Source of the DNA: a virus
Direction: 5' to 3' (one strand)
DNA: 64,000 nucleotides
Virus record (IMG/VR): IMGVR_UViG_3300036945_000847
Location: 1 to 64,000 of that record
The notes beneath the pieces are model-generated. The model had not been told where the DNA came from. It saw only the letters and a program-made list of their open reading frames with translations, and did no database searches. Positions 1 through 8,290 of the stretch are shown here, piece by piece; within the stretch, counting starts at the first letter, position 1, and every line of letters begins with the position of its first letter. A program made the translations under genes and the position numbers.

Positions 1-1194
1 TTCAGCAGCCTCAGGCATATCCAAACTAAGAACTGCACCCGATGCAACACCAGTCATACCGATTCCCAATAGAGCTTCTCTTTCGGTTACTTCTTTCCAC
101 TCGGGTCTCAGATAATGAAAATCAGTATAAGATGCTTGCAATGTTCCAATAAAGGCAGAAGCAGCTGTTCTCTGTTCAAAATCGTACTGATCTGTCAAGT
201 CAGATGCATTAATCTCCACCAAATTACAGAATTGGAACGAGTTCAAACTAATCTCAGCACAAGGATTGGTTCCAAGTTCCAAATCGTTTGTAAAGAAGAA
301 ACCAGGCTCACCCGAATTACTTGCTTCAACTTTCTTCCACAAGTCCAAGAATTGACTCTTGTCAATCTTACCACGGAGTAATTTTGCACTGTTGTTCGCA
401 CGACCACGCTGAGGATTTGTTTCGTACCAATCACCGAACTTGCAAGTTAGCATTTGCTCATCATCGTAATCGAATAGAGCAATCATTGCAGACCTACGAA
501 TACCACCAGCCAATACTGCATTTGCAATGTGACATAGGATATCGTGGCACTCCAAGGTTGTCAACTTCTCACCGTCTTGCTTACGCTCTAGGATAGATTC
601 GATTTGCAACAAACAAATCTTCAAAGGCTCTGGTCCTGGTGCTACTCCACCACTTGTAATCAATAACTCTCCCTTTGCTCTAATAGCACGAAAGTCAAAG
701 GTTGGTTTCCAAGTGCTGAGACCGAAATACGACTTCATCAATACCTTTACGGCATCAGCCCATCCTTCGATGTTATCGGGGATTAAAAATCTTCTTTGCT
801 TTTTTGGTTTTGTAATCGCAGGTAGTTTAGCAATGTGGTTGTTGCTGACTGAATACCCAACACCAGTTCCAGAAAGAAGAAGGAACATGGTCTCATTAAA
901 TGCTCGATAATCATCAATATGCAGATAACTACAATTAAAAAGACGTGCGTTATTAACTTCAATAGGTTTACCAGCAAATTGAAGGGACCGCATTGACGGA
1001 AGGATTTCTTTTTTGTATACAAATGAGTAGGCATTTTTGATTAGGTCTTCTAGTTCGGGAAACTTACGCACGTGCATATCCACGTTGCGGTCAATGATTT
1101 CTTTCCAAGTTTCTCTTCTCTGATTAGTTTTGCTGTACTTGGCATATTTGCTCCATACAACAATGTCCGATAGTATTTCGTGATTTAGTTCCAT
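1..1194 (-). CDS. Class II (adenosylcobalamin-dependent) ribonucleotide reductase, N-terminal 398 residues
   Basis: The frame is open from the ATG at 1194 to the window edge, so the C-terminus is missing. The protein reduces ribonucleotides to deoxyribonucleotides for phage DNA synthesis. Diagnostic motifs are visible: NCSY with Cys88, LLLSGTGVGYS at 106-115, GVAPGPEPLK at 183-192, RRSAMIALFD at 233-242, NPCAEISL with Cys312 and FCNLVE with Cys323. The 11-residue spacing of the last two cysteines matches the thiyl-radical and redox cysteines of monomeric B12-dependent RNRs (family knowledge). No separate small subunit is seen, which agrees with class II. The stop codon of the downstream end lies outside the window. 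MazG follows on the right and ThyX is at 57.3 kb, so the phage supplies much of its own dNTP metabolism. Confidence 0.9.
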   Translation of the reverse strand, partial: MELNHEILSDIVVWSKYAKYSKTNQRRETWKEIIDRNVDMHVRKFPELEDLIKNAYSFVYKKEILPSMRSLQFAGKPIEVNNARLFNCSYLHIDDYRAFNETMFLLLSGTGVGYSVSNNHIAKLPAITKPKKQRRFLIPDNIEGWADAVKVLMKSYFGLSTWKPTFDFRAIRAKGELLITSGGVAPGPEPLKICLLQIESILERKQDGEKLTTLECHDILCHIANAVLAGGIRRSAMIALFDYDDEQMLTCKFGDWYETNPQRGRANNSAKLLRGKIDKSQFLDLWKKVEASNSGEPGFFFTNDLELGTNPCAEISLNSFQFCNLVEINASDLTDQYDFEQRTAASAFIGTLQASYTDFHYLRPEWKEVTEREALLGIGMTGVASGAVLSLDMPEAAE

Positions 1195-1195
1195 A

Positions 1196-1594
1196 TTAGA
1201 ATGCTTTGCCGTGTTTGTAGCCCCTCATTGAATTGTACTTCATCTTCAACTCGATGTGCTTCTGGAGATCGATATTCAAACCTCCACACAAATCAAACAA
1301 ACGAATGGCTACATCTGCGATTTCATCTTGAAAAGTAGATTTGATATTGTCTTCAAATTTACCCTTCCATACGAGTGTCTTCAATAAGAACTCCTCGTCT
1401 GTTTTGTCTAACTCAAGATCCTGAGCTAATGAGTTTACAACTTCTTGGTTGGCGTAGTGATTCTTACGCAGTGCCTCTTGGGCTTCTGCTACTTCGCTGA
1501 CGATTAACATCAACATTTCTGACACATTTCGTTCTGTGTCCCAAAAGCCTTTTTCTTTGGCTGTGCTGTGTGCTCTCTTAATTAAATCTTTCAT
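1196..1594 (-). CDS. MazG-like nucleotide pyrophosphohydrolase
   Basis: A 132-residue protein with the MazG fold signature: SEVAEAQEAL at 33-42 and DEIADVAIRLFDLCGG at 90-105 carry the acidic metal-binding residues (E34, E37, E91, D94). The family hydrolyses (d)NTPs or (p)ppGpp-like nucleotides, and phage copies are thought to tune nucleotide pools. An in-frame ATG lies upstream at 1633, but the promoter -7 element at 1602-1609 lies between it and the ATG at 1594. I therefore chose 1594. It ends one base before the RNR start codon, so the two are probably cotranscribed. Confidence 0.85.
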   Translation of the reverse strand: MKDLIKRAHSTAKEKGFWDTERNVSEMLMLIVSEVAEAQEALRKNHYANQEVVNSLAQDLELDKTDEEFLLKTLVWKGKFEDNIKSTFQDEIADVAIRLFDLCGGLNIDLQKHIELKMKYNSMRGYKHGKAF

Positions 1595-1601
1595 GGGACT
1601 A

Positions 1602-1630
1602 CAAATATAATCTGAGTCCCAATAAGAAAG
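1602..1630 (-). promoter_or_regulatory. Bacteroidota-type promoter for mazG-RNR
   Basis: Read leftward, TATATTTG matches TAnnTTTG and has a TTG 21 bases upstream. The ATG at 1594 begins 7 bases after the element, so the mRNA leader would be only a few bases. Confidence 0.65.
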
Positions 1631-1642
1631 CAAGTTAAATTT

Positions 1643-1918
1643 TTATTTTTTTGTGGTCTTTCCGTTCTGACCGTTGCGAGCCCTGTTTTTACTACGACTT
1701 TCTAGTACCATTTTACCGCTCTTGGTATGAGATAAGTCCTTACCAGCAGCGTGTCGCTTGCCATAAATACCTTTCTTTCGGGCCTCAGCGTTTAATTCTT
1801 GGCGATACTTAACTTGTTCGGGACGTGCATTGTAAGCCTTCTGATACGCAGGTTTACGCCCCGTTGCTTTATTGGAAGCGGGTGCTGTATTTTTTCCAAC
1901 TATTTTATTTCTCGGCAT
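1643..1918 (-). CDS. Small, highly basic phage protein
   Basis: 91 residues, very rich in Lys, Arg, Asn and Gln, with segments RKPAYQKAYNARPEQVKYRQ and DLSHTKSGK and a basic tail RSKNRARNGQNGK. I recognise the overall pattern from uncharacterised phage proteins but know no function. Nucleic-acid binding is an inference from charge. The start at 1918 (MPRNK) is preferred over the ATG at 1942 because it overlaps the preceding small gene by only 14 bases, in keeping with this operon. Confidence 0.7.
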   Translation of the reverse strand: MPRNKIVGKNTAPASNKATGRKPAYQKAYNARPEQVKYRQELNAEARKKGIYGKRHAAGKDLSHTKSGKMVLESRSKNRARNGQNGKTTKK

Positions 1919-2006
1919 CTTTCTTATCGATAATTTCTCCAACGATGTAGGAGATTCCTATTGTAAAGGTAATAAATAAAATACCAAATGAGAAACCTTC
2001 AATCAT
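1905..2006 (-). CDS. 33-residue single-pass membrane peptide
   Basis: A short frame starting MIEGFSFGIL with a hydrophobic stretch over about residues 5-25 and a charged tail IIDKKDAEK. Its start codon overlaps the stop of the upstream gene (ATGA at 2003-2006), which supports translation by coupling. The function is unknown. A small membrane or lysis accessory role is possible. Confidence 0.6.
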   Translation of the reverse strand: MIEGFSFGILFITFTIGISYIVGEIIDKKDAEK

Positions 2007-2149
2007 TTCTTCTTGGCTGTCTTAATAGATTGTTTGAATGCTTTTGCTGTTGGAGCACCCTTGGTTCCAGGCTTTCTCATTACTTCTCCGCTTCCTGATG
2101 CAATGCGCTTTTTCTTAGCATTAATATTTGCATATAATCCTTGTTTCAT
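2003..2149 (-). CDS. Conserved small basic phage protein (GLYANI type)
   Basis: 48 residues starting MKQGLYANINAKKKRI and containing GSGEVMRKPGTKGAPTAKAF. From memory, this pattern (GLYANIxAKxxRI...GSGExMRKPGxKGAPT) recurs in many tailed phages of aquatic bacteria, next to other tiny basic proteins, with no assigned function. ATGA overlaps on both sides place it in a translationally coupled string. Confidence 0.75.
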   Translation of the reverse strand: MKQGLYANINAKKKRIASGSGEVMRKPGTKGAPTAKAFKQSIKTAKKK

Positions 2150-2292
2150 CCTTGCCCTTTGTATTTTTTAACGTAGTTTTTAGAAGTTTTCAAAGAGGAA
2201 CTTTTCTTCTTAGAAACAACCCCCGGTCTTTTAATGGATGCTTTCGGCTTCCACTTTCCTACTTCTTTTGTAGTTTTAACCTTAGTTGCCAT
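2146..2292 (-). CDS. Small basic phage protein (KRPGVVSKK type)
   Basis: 48 residues, strongly cationic, with KRPGVVSKKKSSSLKTSKNY and an ending KKYKGQG. Similar basic peptides occur in the same neighbourhood of other phages. The function is unknown and DNA or capsid-interior binding is only a guess. The stop overlaps the next start (ATGA). Confidence 0.7.
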   Translation of the reverse strand: MATKVKTTKEVGKWKPKASIKRPGVVSKKKSSSLKTSKNYVKKYKGQG

Positions 2293-2294
2293 CT

Positions 2295-2468
2295 TTACTC
2301 TTTAATTTTCTTGATGTAATAAAATGCACCCAAGATACCAGAGATTATACCAATGGTAGCTGCAATTAAAGAAAACACGGGTAACCAAGCAGTAGCAAAA
2401 GAAATAATTGTTGAACTCCCAGAAATAAATGTCAAGGCGTTGGCCGTTGAGTCGTTTTGCTGAATCAT
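2295..2468 (-). CDS. Small membrane protein, holin candidate
   Basis: 57 residues with two hydrophobic segments (about 18-32 and 34-51) separated by a short turn, and a basic cytoplasmic-type tail YYIKKIKE. Size, topology and location near virion-end genes fit a class II holin. No sequence motif proves this, so the lysis role is inferred. A second two-segment membrane protein lies at 2734-2964, so either could be the holin. Confidence 0.6.
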   Translation of the reverse strand: MIQQNDSTANALTFISGSSTIISFATAWLPVFSLIAATIGIISGILGAFYYIKKIKE

Positions 2469-2635
2469 CACTTCTTCTTCTTTTTCAAGTTAGCGTACAT
2501 CATCTTTTCTTTGGCTTCCATTTTCTTACCCTCTTTCTTCTCGTGCTTCATCTCGGCCTTCTTAGATGCATATTTTTCCATACCTCCGTACTCAGAAGTC
2601 TTCTTAGTAACGGCTTTTTTTATAGTTTTTTTCAT
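2468..2635 (-). CDS. Lys-rich small protein
   Basis: 55 residues of very high Lys and Glu content with the segment SEYGGMEKYASKKAEMKHE and an oligolysine C-terminus. An ATG at 2680 would add 15 residues but would overlap the neighbouring gene, so the ATG at 2635 is preferred. The function is unknown. It is one of the run of tiny charged proteins at 1.6-2.8 kb. Confidence 0.6.
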   Translation of the reverse strand: MKKTIKKAVTKKTSEYGGMEKYASKKAEMKHEKKEGKKMEAKEKMMYANLKKKKK

Positions 2636-2636
2636 T

Positions 2637-2747
2637 TTAAAATTTACTTGGTGATTTGCAAAGGTTATTACCTGCTCCACTCTTTGTAGGTAAGTAATTG
2701 GCGTTCTTGCCTTTGGTTGTTTTCGCTATGGGCTTATCCTTGGCCAT
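2637..2747 (-). CDS. 36-residue basic peptide
   Basis: Starts MAKDKPIAKTTKGKNANYL and continues PTKSGAG. The GKxANYxPTKSGAG stretch resembles, from memory, the N-terminus of longer phage proteins, and here it stops soon after, so this may be a shortened form. It ends one base before the start of the Lys-rich gene and overlaps the start side of the membrane gene at 2734-2964. Confidence 0.55.
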   Translation of the reverse strand: MAKDKPIAKTTKGKNANYLPTKSGAGNNLCKSPSKF

Positions 2748-2964
2748 TCTTAATAGAAAATTTCTCGGCCGCTGTTGAACCGATACAAACAATTACCACA
2801 TACTCAACCGCTTGAATAAGATCCGTACTAGGTAGAATACTTTTTGGGTAAATATTATTGTAAACCATAGTACTGAAAAGCACAAATGCCCCAACAATAG
2901 CAATAAATCTCTTATGACTGTACTCATTCTTAACACCTTTGAATATTTCTTGAATGAATTTCAT
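2734..2964 (-). CDS. Two-segment membrane protein, possible holin
   Basis: 76 residues with hydrophobic stretches at about 20-34 and 52-66 and a charged N-terminus MKFIQEIFKGVKNEYSHKRF. Similar short membrane proteins often lie beside lysis genes in phages. A holin role is possible but rests only on topology. Confidence 0.6.
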   Translation of the reverse strand: MKFIQEIFKGVKNEYSHKRFIAIVGAFVLFSTMVYNNIYPKSILPSTDLIQAVEYVVIVCIGSTAAEKFSIKNGQG

Positions 2965-2977
2965 AGTACTAAGTTAG

Positions 2978-3310
2978 TTAATTTTTTTCAAGATTGCAAT
3001 ATGGCGAATCGGGGTTGAGTTGGCAGAACCGTTCTGTATATAGGTGTTCTAAACCAGAGAAAACGTGTATCCCCGCTGGAGAGGGGAAGACCTCTTTTGT
3101 GCTGAATGATTCCAACGGTTCATCGTTCCAAAGGATGTCAACGGCATACAAAGGGGAAAGGTCGGTGCAGTTGCCTTCGGTGTCGTTGGCTAAACATATA
3201 TTGCCGATTTCAACGATGGCACAATTAACAAGTTCCCCGTCTTGTGTGATTTGGGATTTGTATTTGTCCCAATCCGTTTGGCTTAAAAATTCGTATTTTG
3301 AAAAGGTCAT
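2978..3310 (-). CDS. Conserved phage protein of unknown function, Cys-containing
   Basis: 110 residues with VNCAIVEIGNICLANDTEGNC, YAVDILWNDEP and a C-terminal ERFCQLNPDSPYC. I recognise the general family (AVAEIGxICxxxxxEGNC...YAVDIxW...CxxNPDSPYC) as recurring near phage tail genes but it has no known role. It overlaps the end of the upstream fibre gene by 4 bases, suggesting coupled synthesis with that tail protein. Confidence 0.7.
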   Translation of the reverse strand: MTFSKYEFLSQTDWDKYKSQITQDGELVNCAIVEIGNICLANDTEGNCTDLSPLYAVDILWNDEPLESFSTKEVFPSPAGIHVFSGLEHLYTERFCQLNPDSPYCNLEKN

Positions 3311-5163
3311 AAGGTTGTTAATTCAATACATTGTGAATCGGTTAAAGGCGTGGGATGTAGTCCCATTGCTTGGATAAATAATGGGATATCAGTACCAAAT
3401 CCATTTAAAAATTCCATATTGGTTATAGTAAATGCGGTTGCTGATACTTGCTTAGCTCCGTTTACAAACACATCTGCGGTTGTTCCATTCCATTTAATAG
3501 CTACTTTAACAATGTCAGTTGTAGTATTGAATAACAAGGTACCCGTGCCTCCAATTCTTTTTAAGATTGACAATCTCACAGAACTTCCACCCGTTGCATT
3601 TCTAAATTCAAGAGAATTTGAACCTGCCCCACTTGTCGATGTTGAAGATATAAACAATGGAAAAGCACCCGCACCATCACGCACATACGCAATGTTATTC
3701 CTTAACTCGACAAACCAAGTTCCCCCCGATGATGTTATCAAACCATTGATGTAGATGTTATTGCGTGAGAATGAATCCACAACCCTTGTCGCTGATGCTG
3801 AGGTTGTTAAGATTAGCGATGTGGCATAACTTCCCGCCTCCAATTGTGCGCCCCAAATTGAAATGTCTGCCGTTTCCTCGTTCCCGCTGATTGTATCAAA
3901 TAACAAAATTTGAGATTGTGCGTTAACAATAGTTGTAGTCGTAACGCTAAATCTTTGCCATGTTGGTGTAACTGCGCAATTTATTCCTGCACCCTCTAAT
4001 CTGATACCAACATTTTGCGTAGAACTTGTATTGCTTTTTAAATATACCGAAAAGGTATATACCCCAATTTGCACGGAATTTTGTCTAATTCTTGAATATG
4101 AGCCACCAGTTTTATTCAGTTGCAATCTATCGGCACTTTGTGTGCCATCGGGTGAAATAGAATAATTTGCAGTTACTGATTGCCCCGCCCCGTCTCCATC
4201 TAATACCCAAGCCGCATTTGTAAACTGCTCACTATACACAGTGAAATTTGTTCTCTGCGGTTCAAGTAACAACGCTGGACAACTGCCGTAAGTATGGTCT
4301 AACCTAGGTACATTTAATCTGTCGGTTGTGGGGAAATAGGGTTTGGCGGTTGAGCCGATGTTTAATTGTGCGCCCCAAACATAAACATTGCTTAATGCAC
4401 CATCAGCTCCTTCCCAAGCATTAACAGACGTTGAAGATGTTGCTCCATATATATGTCTAACTGTATTTAAAGCATTTGCAAATTTAGTTGTTACAGTTAA
4501 TTTATACCATCCGTCACCTACACTTGTTATAGTAGCAGAAGTTAAAGTATTTGCACCCCCGCTACTTGTGCCAATTAATACTCCAGTAGACAAATTAAAT
4601 AAAGCATCTCCTCTATTAGGATATGCACCTTGAACACGCAATCCAAAATTTGTTGAAACTGTACCTAATTTAGCATATATTGTAGCTGTATATGTGTCAG
4701 AATTTGCTGATGTATAATCTTGAAAAACATTACATCCTAATATAGTACTATTTCTAGCAGCTAAATCAGCAGTTAAAGTTCCATTAGGGGCGGTTGTCGT
4801 ATTTGCGCTTACTGTGACATTTGCTTTGTTCCAAGCCGCATTACTAAATTCCTCGCTATACTGCACAAAATTCCACGGGCAAACCTCAACCAACCCCTCA
4901 CTATTTATTCGTGTTCCGTCTGATGCTCGTGCGAATGAAAAATCACCGTTGCCGTTGGTGGGGATTTCGGCATATGCTTTGCCACCTTTGTATCCGCTTG
5001 GGATAAGCAACAAAGATGATGACTGCAATAACGAACTCACCGCATCAACACATTGCCCCGCTTCGGTGATACCACCATCGGCAACAACACGCAAATTGTA
5101 TGCGTTAAATATGCCTTGAGCATATCTGTTTCTGTTGATACCGATTCCAATGCCGATCCACAT
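3307..5163 (-). CDS. Tail fibre/adhesin with lectin-like repeats
   Basis: 618 residues. The segment FVQYSEEFSNAAWNK followed by VTVSANTTTAPNGT near residue 100, and a second copy YSEQFTNAAWV...SVTANYSISPDGT near residue 310, are typical of carbohydrate-binding jelly-roll modules in phage tail proteins. A C-terminal LamG-like portion (FVELRNN, VAIKWNGTTADVFVNG) follows. It probably contacts host surface glycans. The short N-terminus (MWIGIGIGIN) may dock to the tail. The duplicated module suggests growth by internal duplication. Confidence 0.75.
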   Translation of the reverse strand: MWIGIGIGINRNRYAQGIFNAYNLRVVADGGITEAGQCVDAVSSLLQSSSLLLIPSGYKGGKAYAEIPTNGNGDFSFARASDGTRINSEGLVEVCPWNFVQYSEEFSNAAWNKANVTVSANTTTAPNGTLTADLAARNSTILGCNVFQDYTSANSDTYTATIYAKLGTVSTNFGLRVQGAYPNRGDALFNLSTGVLIGTSSGGANTLTSATITSVGDGWYKLTVTTKFANALNTVRHIYGATSSTSVNAWEGADGALSNVYVWGAQLNIGSTAKPYFPTTDRLNVPRLDHTYGSCPALLLEPQRTNFTVYSEQFTNAAWVLDGDGAGQSVTANYSISPDGTQSADRLQLNKTGGSYSRIRQNSVQIGVYTFSVYLKSNTSSTQNVGIRLEGAGINCAVTPTWQRFSVTTTTIVNAQSQILLFDTISGNEETADISIWGAQLEAGSYATSLILTTSASATRVVDSFSRNNIYINGLITSSGGTWFVELRNNIAYVRDGAGAFPLFISSTSTSGAGSNSLEFRNATGGSSVRLSILKRIGGTGTLLFNTTTDIVKVAIKWNGTTADVFVNGAKQVSATAFTITNMEFLNGFGTDIPLFIQAMGLHPTPLTDSQCIELTTL

Positions 5164-5164
5164 A

Positions 5165-5446
5165 TTAAACTAAATAGGCAATTACTGACCCAGAAGTTAA
5201 AGTAATTGATGAAAAATAAGCCCCCTTAGCTGCGGTAATAAGCATACCTTGTTTAAGAGTTACAGATGTGAGACCCAATGCTGAGGTGATATCTGTACCT
5301 GCTGGGTTTAAAACCTGAGCCACAACAGCGTCTGCATTAACTACAAAACCTTGAAAAGCACCTGTATTGGCTGATGTATTTGAAATAACCAAGCACCCCG
5401 TAAGGCCGCTCTGAAAATCTATTGTACGTGAGAATACTTCTTGCAT
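5165..5446 (-). CDS. Small virion-associated protein
   Basis: 93 residues, Ser/Thr/Ala/Val-rich with beta-type pattern (GAFQGFVVNADAVVAQVLN) and no catalytic motif. It has its own promoter (5451-5458) and sits immediately upstream of the fibre gene at 3307-5163, so it may be a decoration or fibre-attachment protein. I do not recognise a family. Confidence 0.6.
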   Translation of the reverse strand: MQEVFSRTIDFQSGLTGCLVISNTSANTGAFQGFVVNADAVVAQVLNPAGTDITSALGLTSVTLKQGMLITAAKGAYFSSITLTSGSVIAYLV

Positions 5447-5450
5447 ATAT

Positions 5451-5481
5451 CAAAGATACAAAATAAAAACAAAAAAGGCAA
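5451..5481 (-). promoter_or_regulatory. Promoter before the 93-residue gene
   Basis: Leftward TATCTTTG at 5458-5451 with a TTG 20 bases upstream. The ATG at 5446 starts only 4 bases after the element. Confidence 0.6.
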
Positions 5482-5496
5482 CCATATAGATTGCCT
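5471..5496 (-). terminator. Intrinsic terminator after the 85-residue gene
   Basis: Read leftward, AGGCAA, a 9-base loop, TTGCCT and a run of T residues. It lies just after the stop of the gene at 5519-5776 and overlaps the next promoter. Confidence 0.7.
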
Positions 5497-5518
5497 CTCT
5501 TGGATACGGGGGTCGTGT

Positions 5519-5776
5519 TTAGAAACATTCAAGAGCTTGAGCCTTAACCAAAATGGTCATAGTCTCGTTCTCCTTGATGAATGATTTAAGTACTTCAGTA
5601 TCAGTGGGATCTAAGTCCAAAGATTCTCCATTGTACATTTTGTTTGCCCAATGCCAGAACTTGAGAGCATCTCCCTTTCCAGACTGAATTAGTGTTTGAG
5701 CGACAATCTTGCCGATGTTTGTGTCTGCGATTTCCTTTCCGTCTAGACCAAGTAAATTTTTATTTAAGTTTATCAT
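5519..5776 (-). CDS. Conserved small phage protein (NKNLLGLDG type)
   Basis: 85 residues starting MINLNKNLLGLDGKEI, followed by helical segments with KGDALKFWHWANKMYNGE and an end TILVKAQALE. Proteins of this pattern are common in Bacteroidota phages near tail genes, with no assigned role. Its start overlaps the upstream stop by 4 bases. Confidence 0.7.
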   Translation of the reverse strand: MINLNKNLLGLDGKEIADTNIGKIVAQTLIQSGKGDALKFWHWANKMYNGESLDLDPTDTEVLKSFIKENETMTILVKAQALECF

Positions 5777-6045
5777 AAAATTGTAAAGTCTAATTTATTA
5801 CAAGCCCAATCTGTAACGTAAGAATCGTCCGAGCCCCAAGCAGAATACTCTTCTTGGTTCATTGTTAAGTTGCCATCCATCAACGGAGTGCTTGGGATTT
5901 TAACTCCGTCTTCGTCTTCGGCCTCAGATAAAATCTGCCAATAGAAAGTTACAGAACTAGGATTCATAGGGAAGTTCAATGCGAGAATATTGAAGTATTT
6001 CGCAGTCCCTTTAGTTGGTACTATGATGTCTTGTATTTTAATCAT
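5773..6045 (-). CDS. Small protein of the tail-fibre operon
   Basis: 90 residues, acidic, predicted mostly beta, with no motif I can name. It lies between fibre genes and is coupled to the following gene. A chaperone or structural accessory of the fibres is possible but unproven. Confidence 0.6.
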   Translation of the reverse strand: MIKIQDIIVPTKGTAKYFNILALNFPMNPSSVTFYWQILSEAEDEDGVKIPSTPLMDGNLTMNQEEYSAWGSDDSYVTDWACNKLDFTIL

Positions 6046-6054
6046 GTGGCGAAG

Positions 6055-6588
6055 TTACAAAACATTTACGATAATTCCATTTTGTATATCTAAAGTTTGT
6101 TGTCCAGGAGGATTCATAACAACTGTAAAAGATCCTGTATAACCACTTCCACCAGCCGAACCATTTGCTGCGGCAGTAATTCTACCCTTGCTGTCGACAG
6201 TGATATTGGCATTTGTGTAAGCACCAGCCGTTACGCCTGTGTTTGCTAAAGTAGTTGTAATTGCTGTAGCACCCGAACCCGTTACATCCCCGGAAAGAGT
6301 TATAGTTTGGTTTCCACTAACGGGAGTGAAGCCTAGAGCAGTAGTAACATCACTACCACTCAAGGTTATTGCTCCAACTCTTGTATTAAAACTAGTTACT
6401 AAATTGGCTGTACTGAGGCCCAAAGTAACATCACCAGTTCCCGAATCAACACCCGTGCTATTAATAGTCAAAGGCGAATTTACAAATATTCTAGCGGTCA
6501 ATGCTTGACCTGTAGTAGTAGTATTAATATCTACTCTACGAATTGATCCGTCTTCGATTAATGTAGTTGGTATCTGAGTTCTAGCCAT
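6055..6588 (-). CDS. Short tail-fibre protein
   Basis: 177 residues. The segment [20 protein letters not shown] followed by [19 protein letters not shown] is the repeat found in beta-helical phage fibres, and almost the same unit appears in the 564-residue fibre beside it. The C-terminus ([20 protein letters not shown]) may be a trimerisation or tip domain. It probably forms part of the receptor-binding apparatus. The shared repeats are a substrate for recombination between fibre genes. Confidence 0.75.
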   Translation of the reverse strand: MARTQIPTTLIEDGSIRRVDINTTTTGQALTARIFVNSPLTINSTGVDSGTGDVTLGLSTANLVTSFNTRVGAITLSGSDVTTALGFTPVSGNQTITLSGDVTGSGATAITTTLANTGVTAGAYTNANITVDSKGRITAAANGSAGGSGYTGSFTVVMNPPGQQTLDIQNGIIVNVL

Positions 6589-6590
6589 AG

Positions 6591-8285
6591 TTATGGTTTC
6601 AAGTAATTTATTTTGATTTTATCCGTTGCCACCGGAGCAAATAAGAAAGTAATTATCAAGGGTGTATAAGCAACCGTATAATCATTACCTGCTCCAGACT
6701 CCATCAATACTCCATTTAAGAAAACTTGCTCAGAACCATTAATAGCGGCCGAAGAACAAGTAAATACTGTAGATGCTCCATTAGGAACTGGACTTGGTGT
6801 TTCTCTTATTGTATAGTTAGCACTATTCATTGTTCCAGATGGCAAGTCACTTGTTGATAAAGTAGTACCAGAAGTCACACGACCTTTAGCATCTGTTGTT
6901 ACTTTAGTGTAAGTACCAGCAGTTCCTACAGAAGCAAGAGTTACGCTTATTGAAGTTGTTCCACTTCCAGTTACATCATTGCTTAACGTAATTGTTTGGT
7001 TTCCAGTAATGTAAGTATTAGTATCTAAAGACCAAGTATTCAAAGCAGTCTTTTTCAAAAATCCTGAAGCACCGCCTAAACCAGCAATTGCATCCAAATC
7101 AGCATCCCACTCTTGTACATTCGTACCGATAGTAAGTCCTAAAGTATTACGAGCAGTTGTAGCATCTACATCATCCAACAAAGAACGACCAAAGGCCGTT
7201 AAAGCAGACATTGCAAAAGTATCTACACCTGTAGCGTAAATCAACTGATCAGCAATCGTAGCCAAGCCAGCAAGCGCAGTCAAAGTTGAATCAAGTCCTT
7301 GCTTACCATTCAACTGAGTTTGTATAGCAGAAGTTACTCCATTCACATATCCGATTTCAGTTGCTGTGGTGGTCGCTACTACTACTTTGCCAGAAGCATC
7401 TGAGACCAATGCTCTATTCAAAGTCAAGTTAGAAGTAGTAATCGTTGAAGCACCTCCCGTGATGGCTGATTGAGCACGAGCATTTGTAAAGAATAAATTA
7501 GTACTGCCTTCTACTAAATTATCAGTTGTACCAGCAACCGCAGAAGTAATACGTCCATACAAATCTACTGTAAATCTATTATAAGTTCCAGCAGTTACAC
7601 CCGTAGTTGCTAAATCAATATTGTCGGCATTGACAACAATACGAGAAGAAGATGCAGTTCCTACATCAAAAGTAATACCAGTTTTACTTAAACCTGCTCC
7701 TGCCACATAGTCAGCGGCTCCAGAGAATTGGTTAAATACAATTGATGTTGAACCGATTGTAATAGGACCAGGTGTACTCTGAGTCCAACCCGTTGCTTGC
7801 AAAGTAGTTCCTACATTTACAAAGTAGAAAGCGTTTACTAATTCCGTACCCGTATCAGAATCTGTTGAGCGACTCCAAGCACCGGCTGAAACATCATATA
7901 CACCATTCTGAGTAGTTGTGCTTTGGTTCTTTACAAGTACCCGATCGCCCGCAATAACGGCAATACCATCAATAGTTTGTGTACCGCTTAATGTAATATT
8001 GGCAGTTGTTGCTACACGCACAGAAGTTTTAACGCTCAAACCTTGAGCAACCGAGTCTACATATGCTTTAGTTGCGGCATCTGTTGTTGTTGTAGGAGCA
8101 CCTAAGTTTGTTATTCTAAAACCACCCAAAGATTGGTCGGCTATAAAGGCTACACTTCCATCTTTTTTCACGAAATTCGCACCATCGGCCAATTTAGAAC
8201 TGGCGATAGCCGCAGAGGCATCGATGTCAGCGTTCACAATTGTGAGGGCATCGAGTTGGGATTTTTTGATTTTAGTTATGGCCAT
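6591..8285 (-). CDS. Tail-fibre protein
   Basis: 564 residues. The N-terminus has a widespread phage-fibre pattern ([21 protein letters not shown], then [20 protein letters not shown]), a collar-like domain ([20 protein letters not shown]) follows near residue 115, then beta-helical repeats ([17 protein letters not shown]). The C-terminal 90 residues ([20 protein letters not shown]...) resemble the C-terminus of the 1,113-residue fibre. It is a likely receptor-binding fibre subunit. Confidence 0.85.
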   Translation of the reverse strand: MAITKIKKSQLDALTIVNADIDASAAIASSKLADGANFVKKDGSVAFIADQSLGGFRITNLGAPTTTTDAATKAYVDSVAQGLSVKTSVRVATTANITLSGTQTIDGIAVIAGDRVLVKNQSTTTQNGVYDVSAGAWSRSTDSDTGTELVNAFYFVNVGTTLQATGWTQSTPGPITIGSTSIVFNQFSGAADYVAGAGLSKTGITFDVGTASSSRIVVNADNIDLATTGVTAGTYNRFTVDLYGRITSAVAGTTDNLVEGSTNLFFTNARAQSAITGGASTITTSNLTLNRALVSDASGKVVVATTTATEIGYVNGVTSAIQTQLNGKQGLDSTLTALAGLATIADQLIYATGVDTFAMSALTAFGRSLLDDVDATTARNTLGLTIGTNVQEWDADLDAIAGLGGASGFLKKTALNTWSLDTNTYITGNQTITLSNDVTGSGTTSISVTLASVGTAGTYTKVTTDAKGRVTSGTTLSTSDLPSGTMNSANYTIRETPSPVPNGASTVFTCSSAAINGSEQVFLNGVLMESGAGNDYTVAYTPLIITFLFAPVATDKIKINYLKP

Positions 8286-8290
8286 GATGT

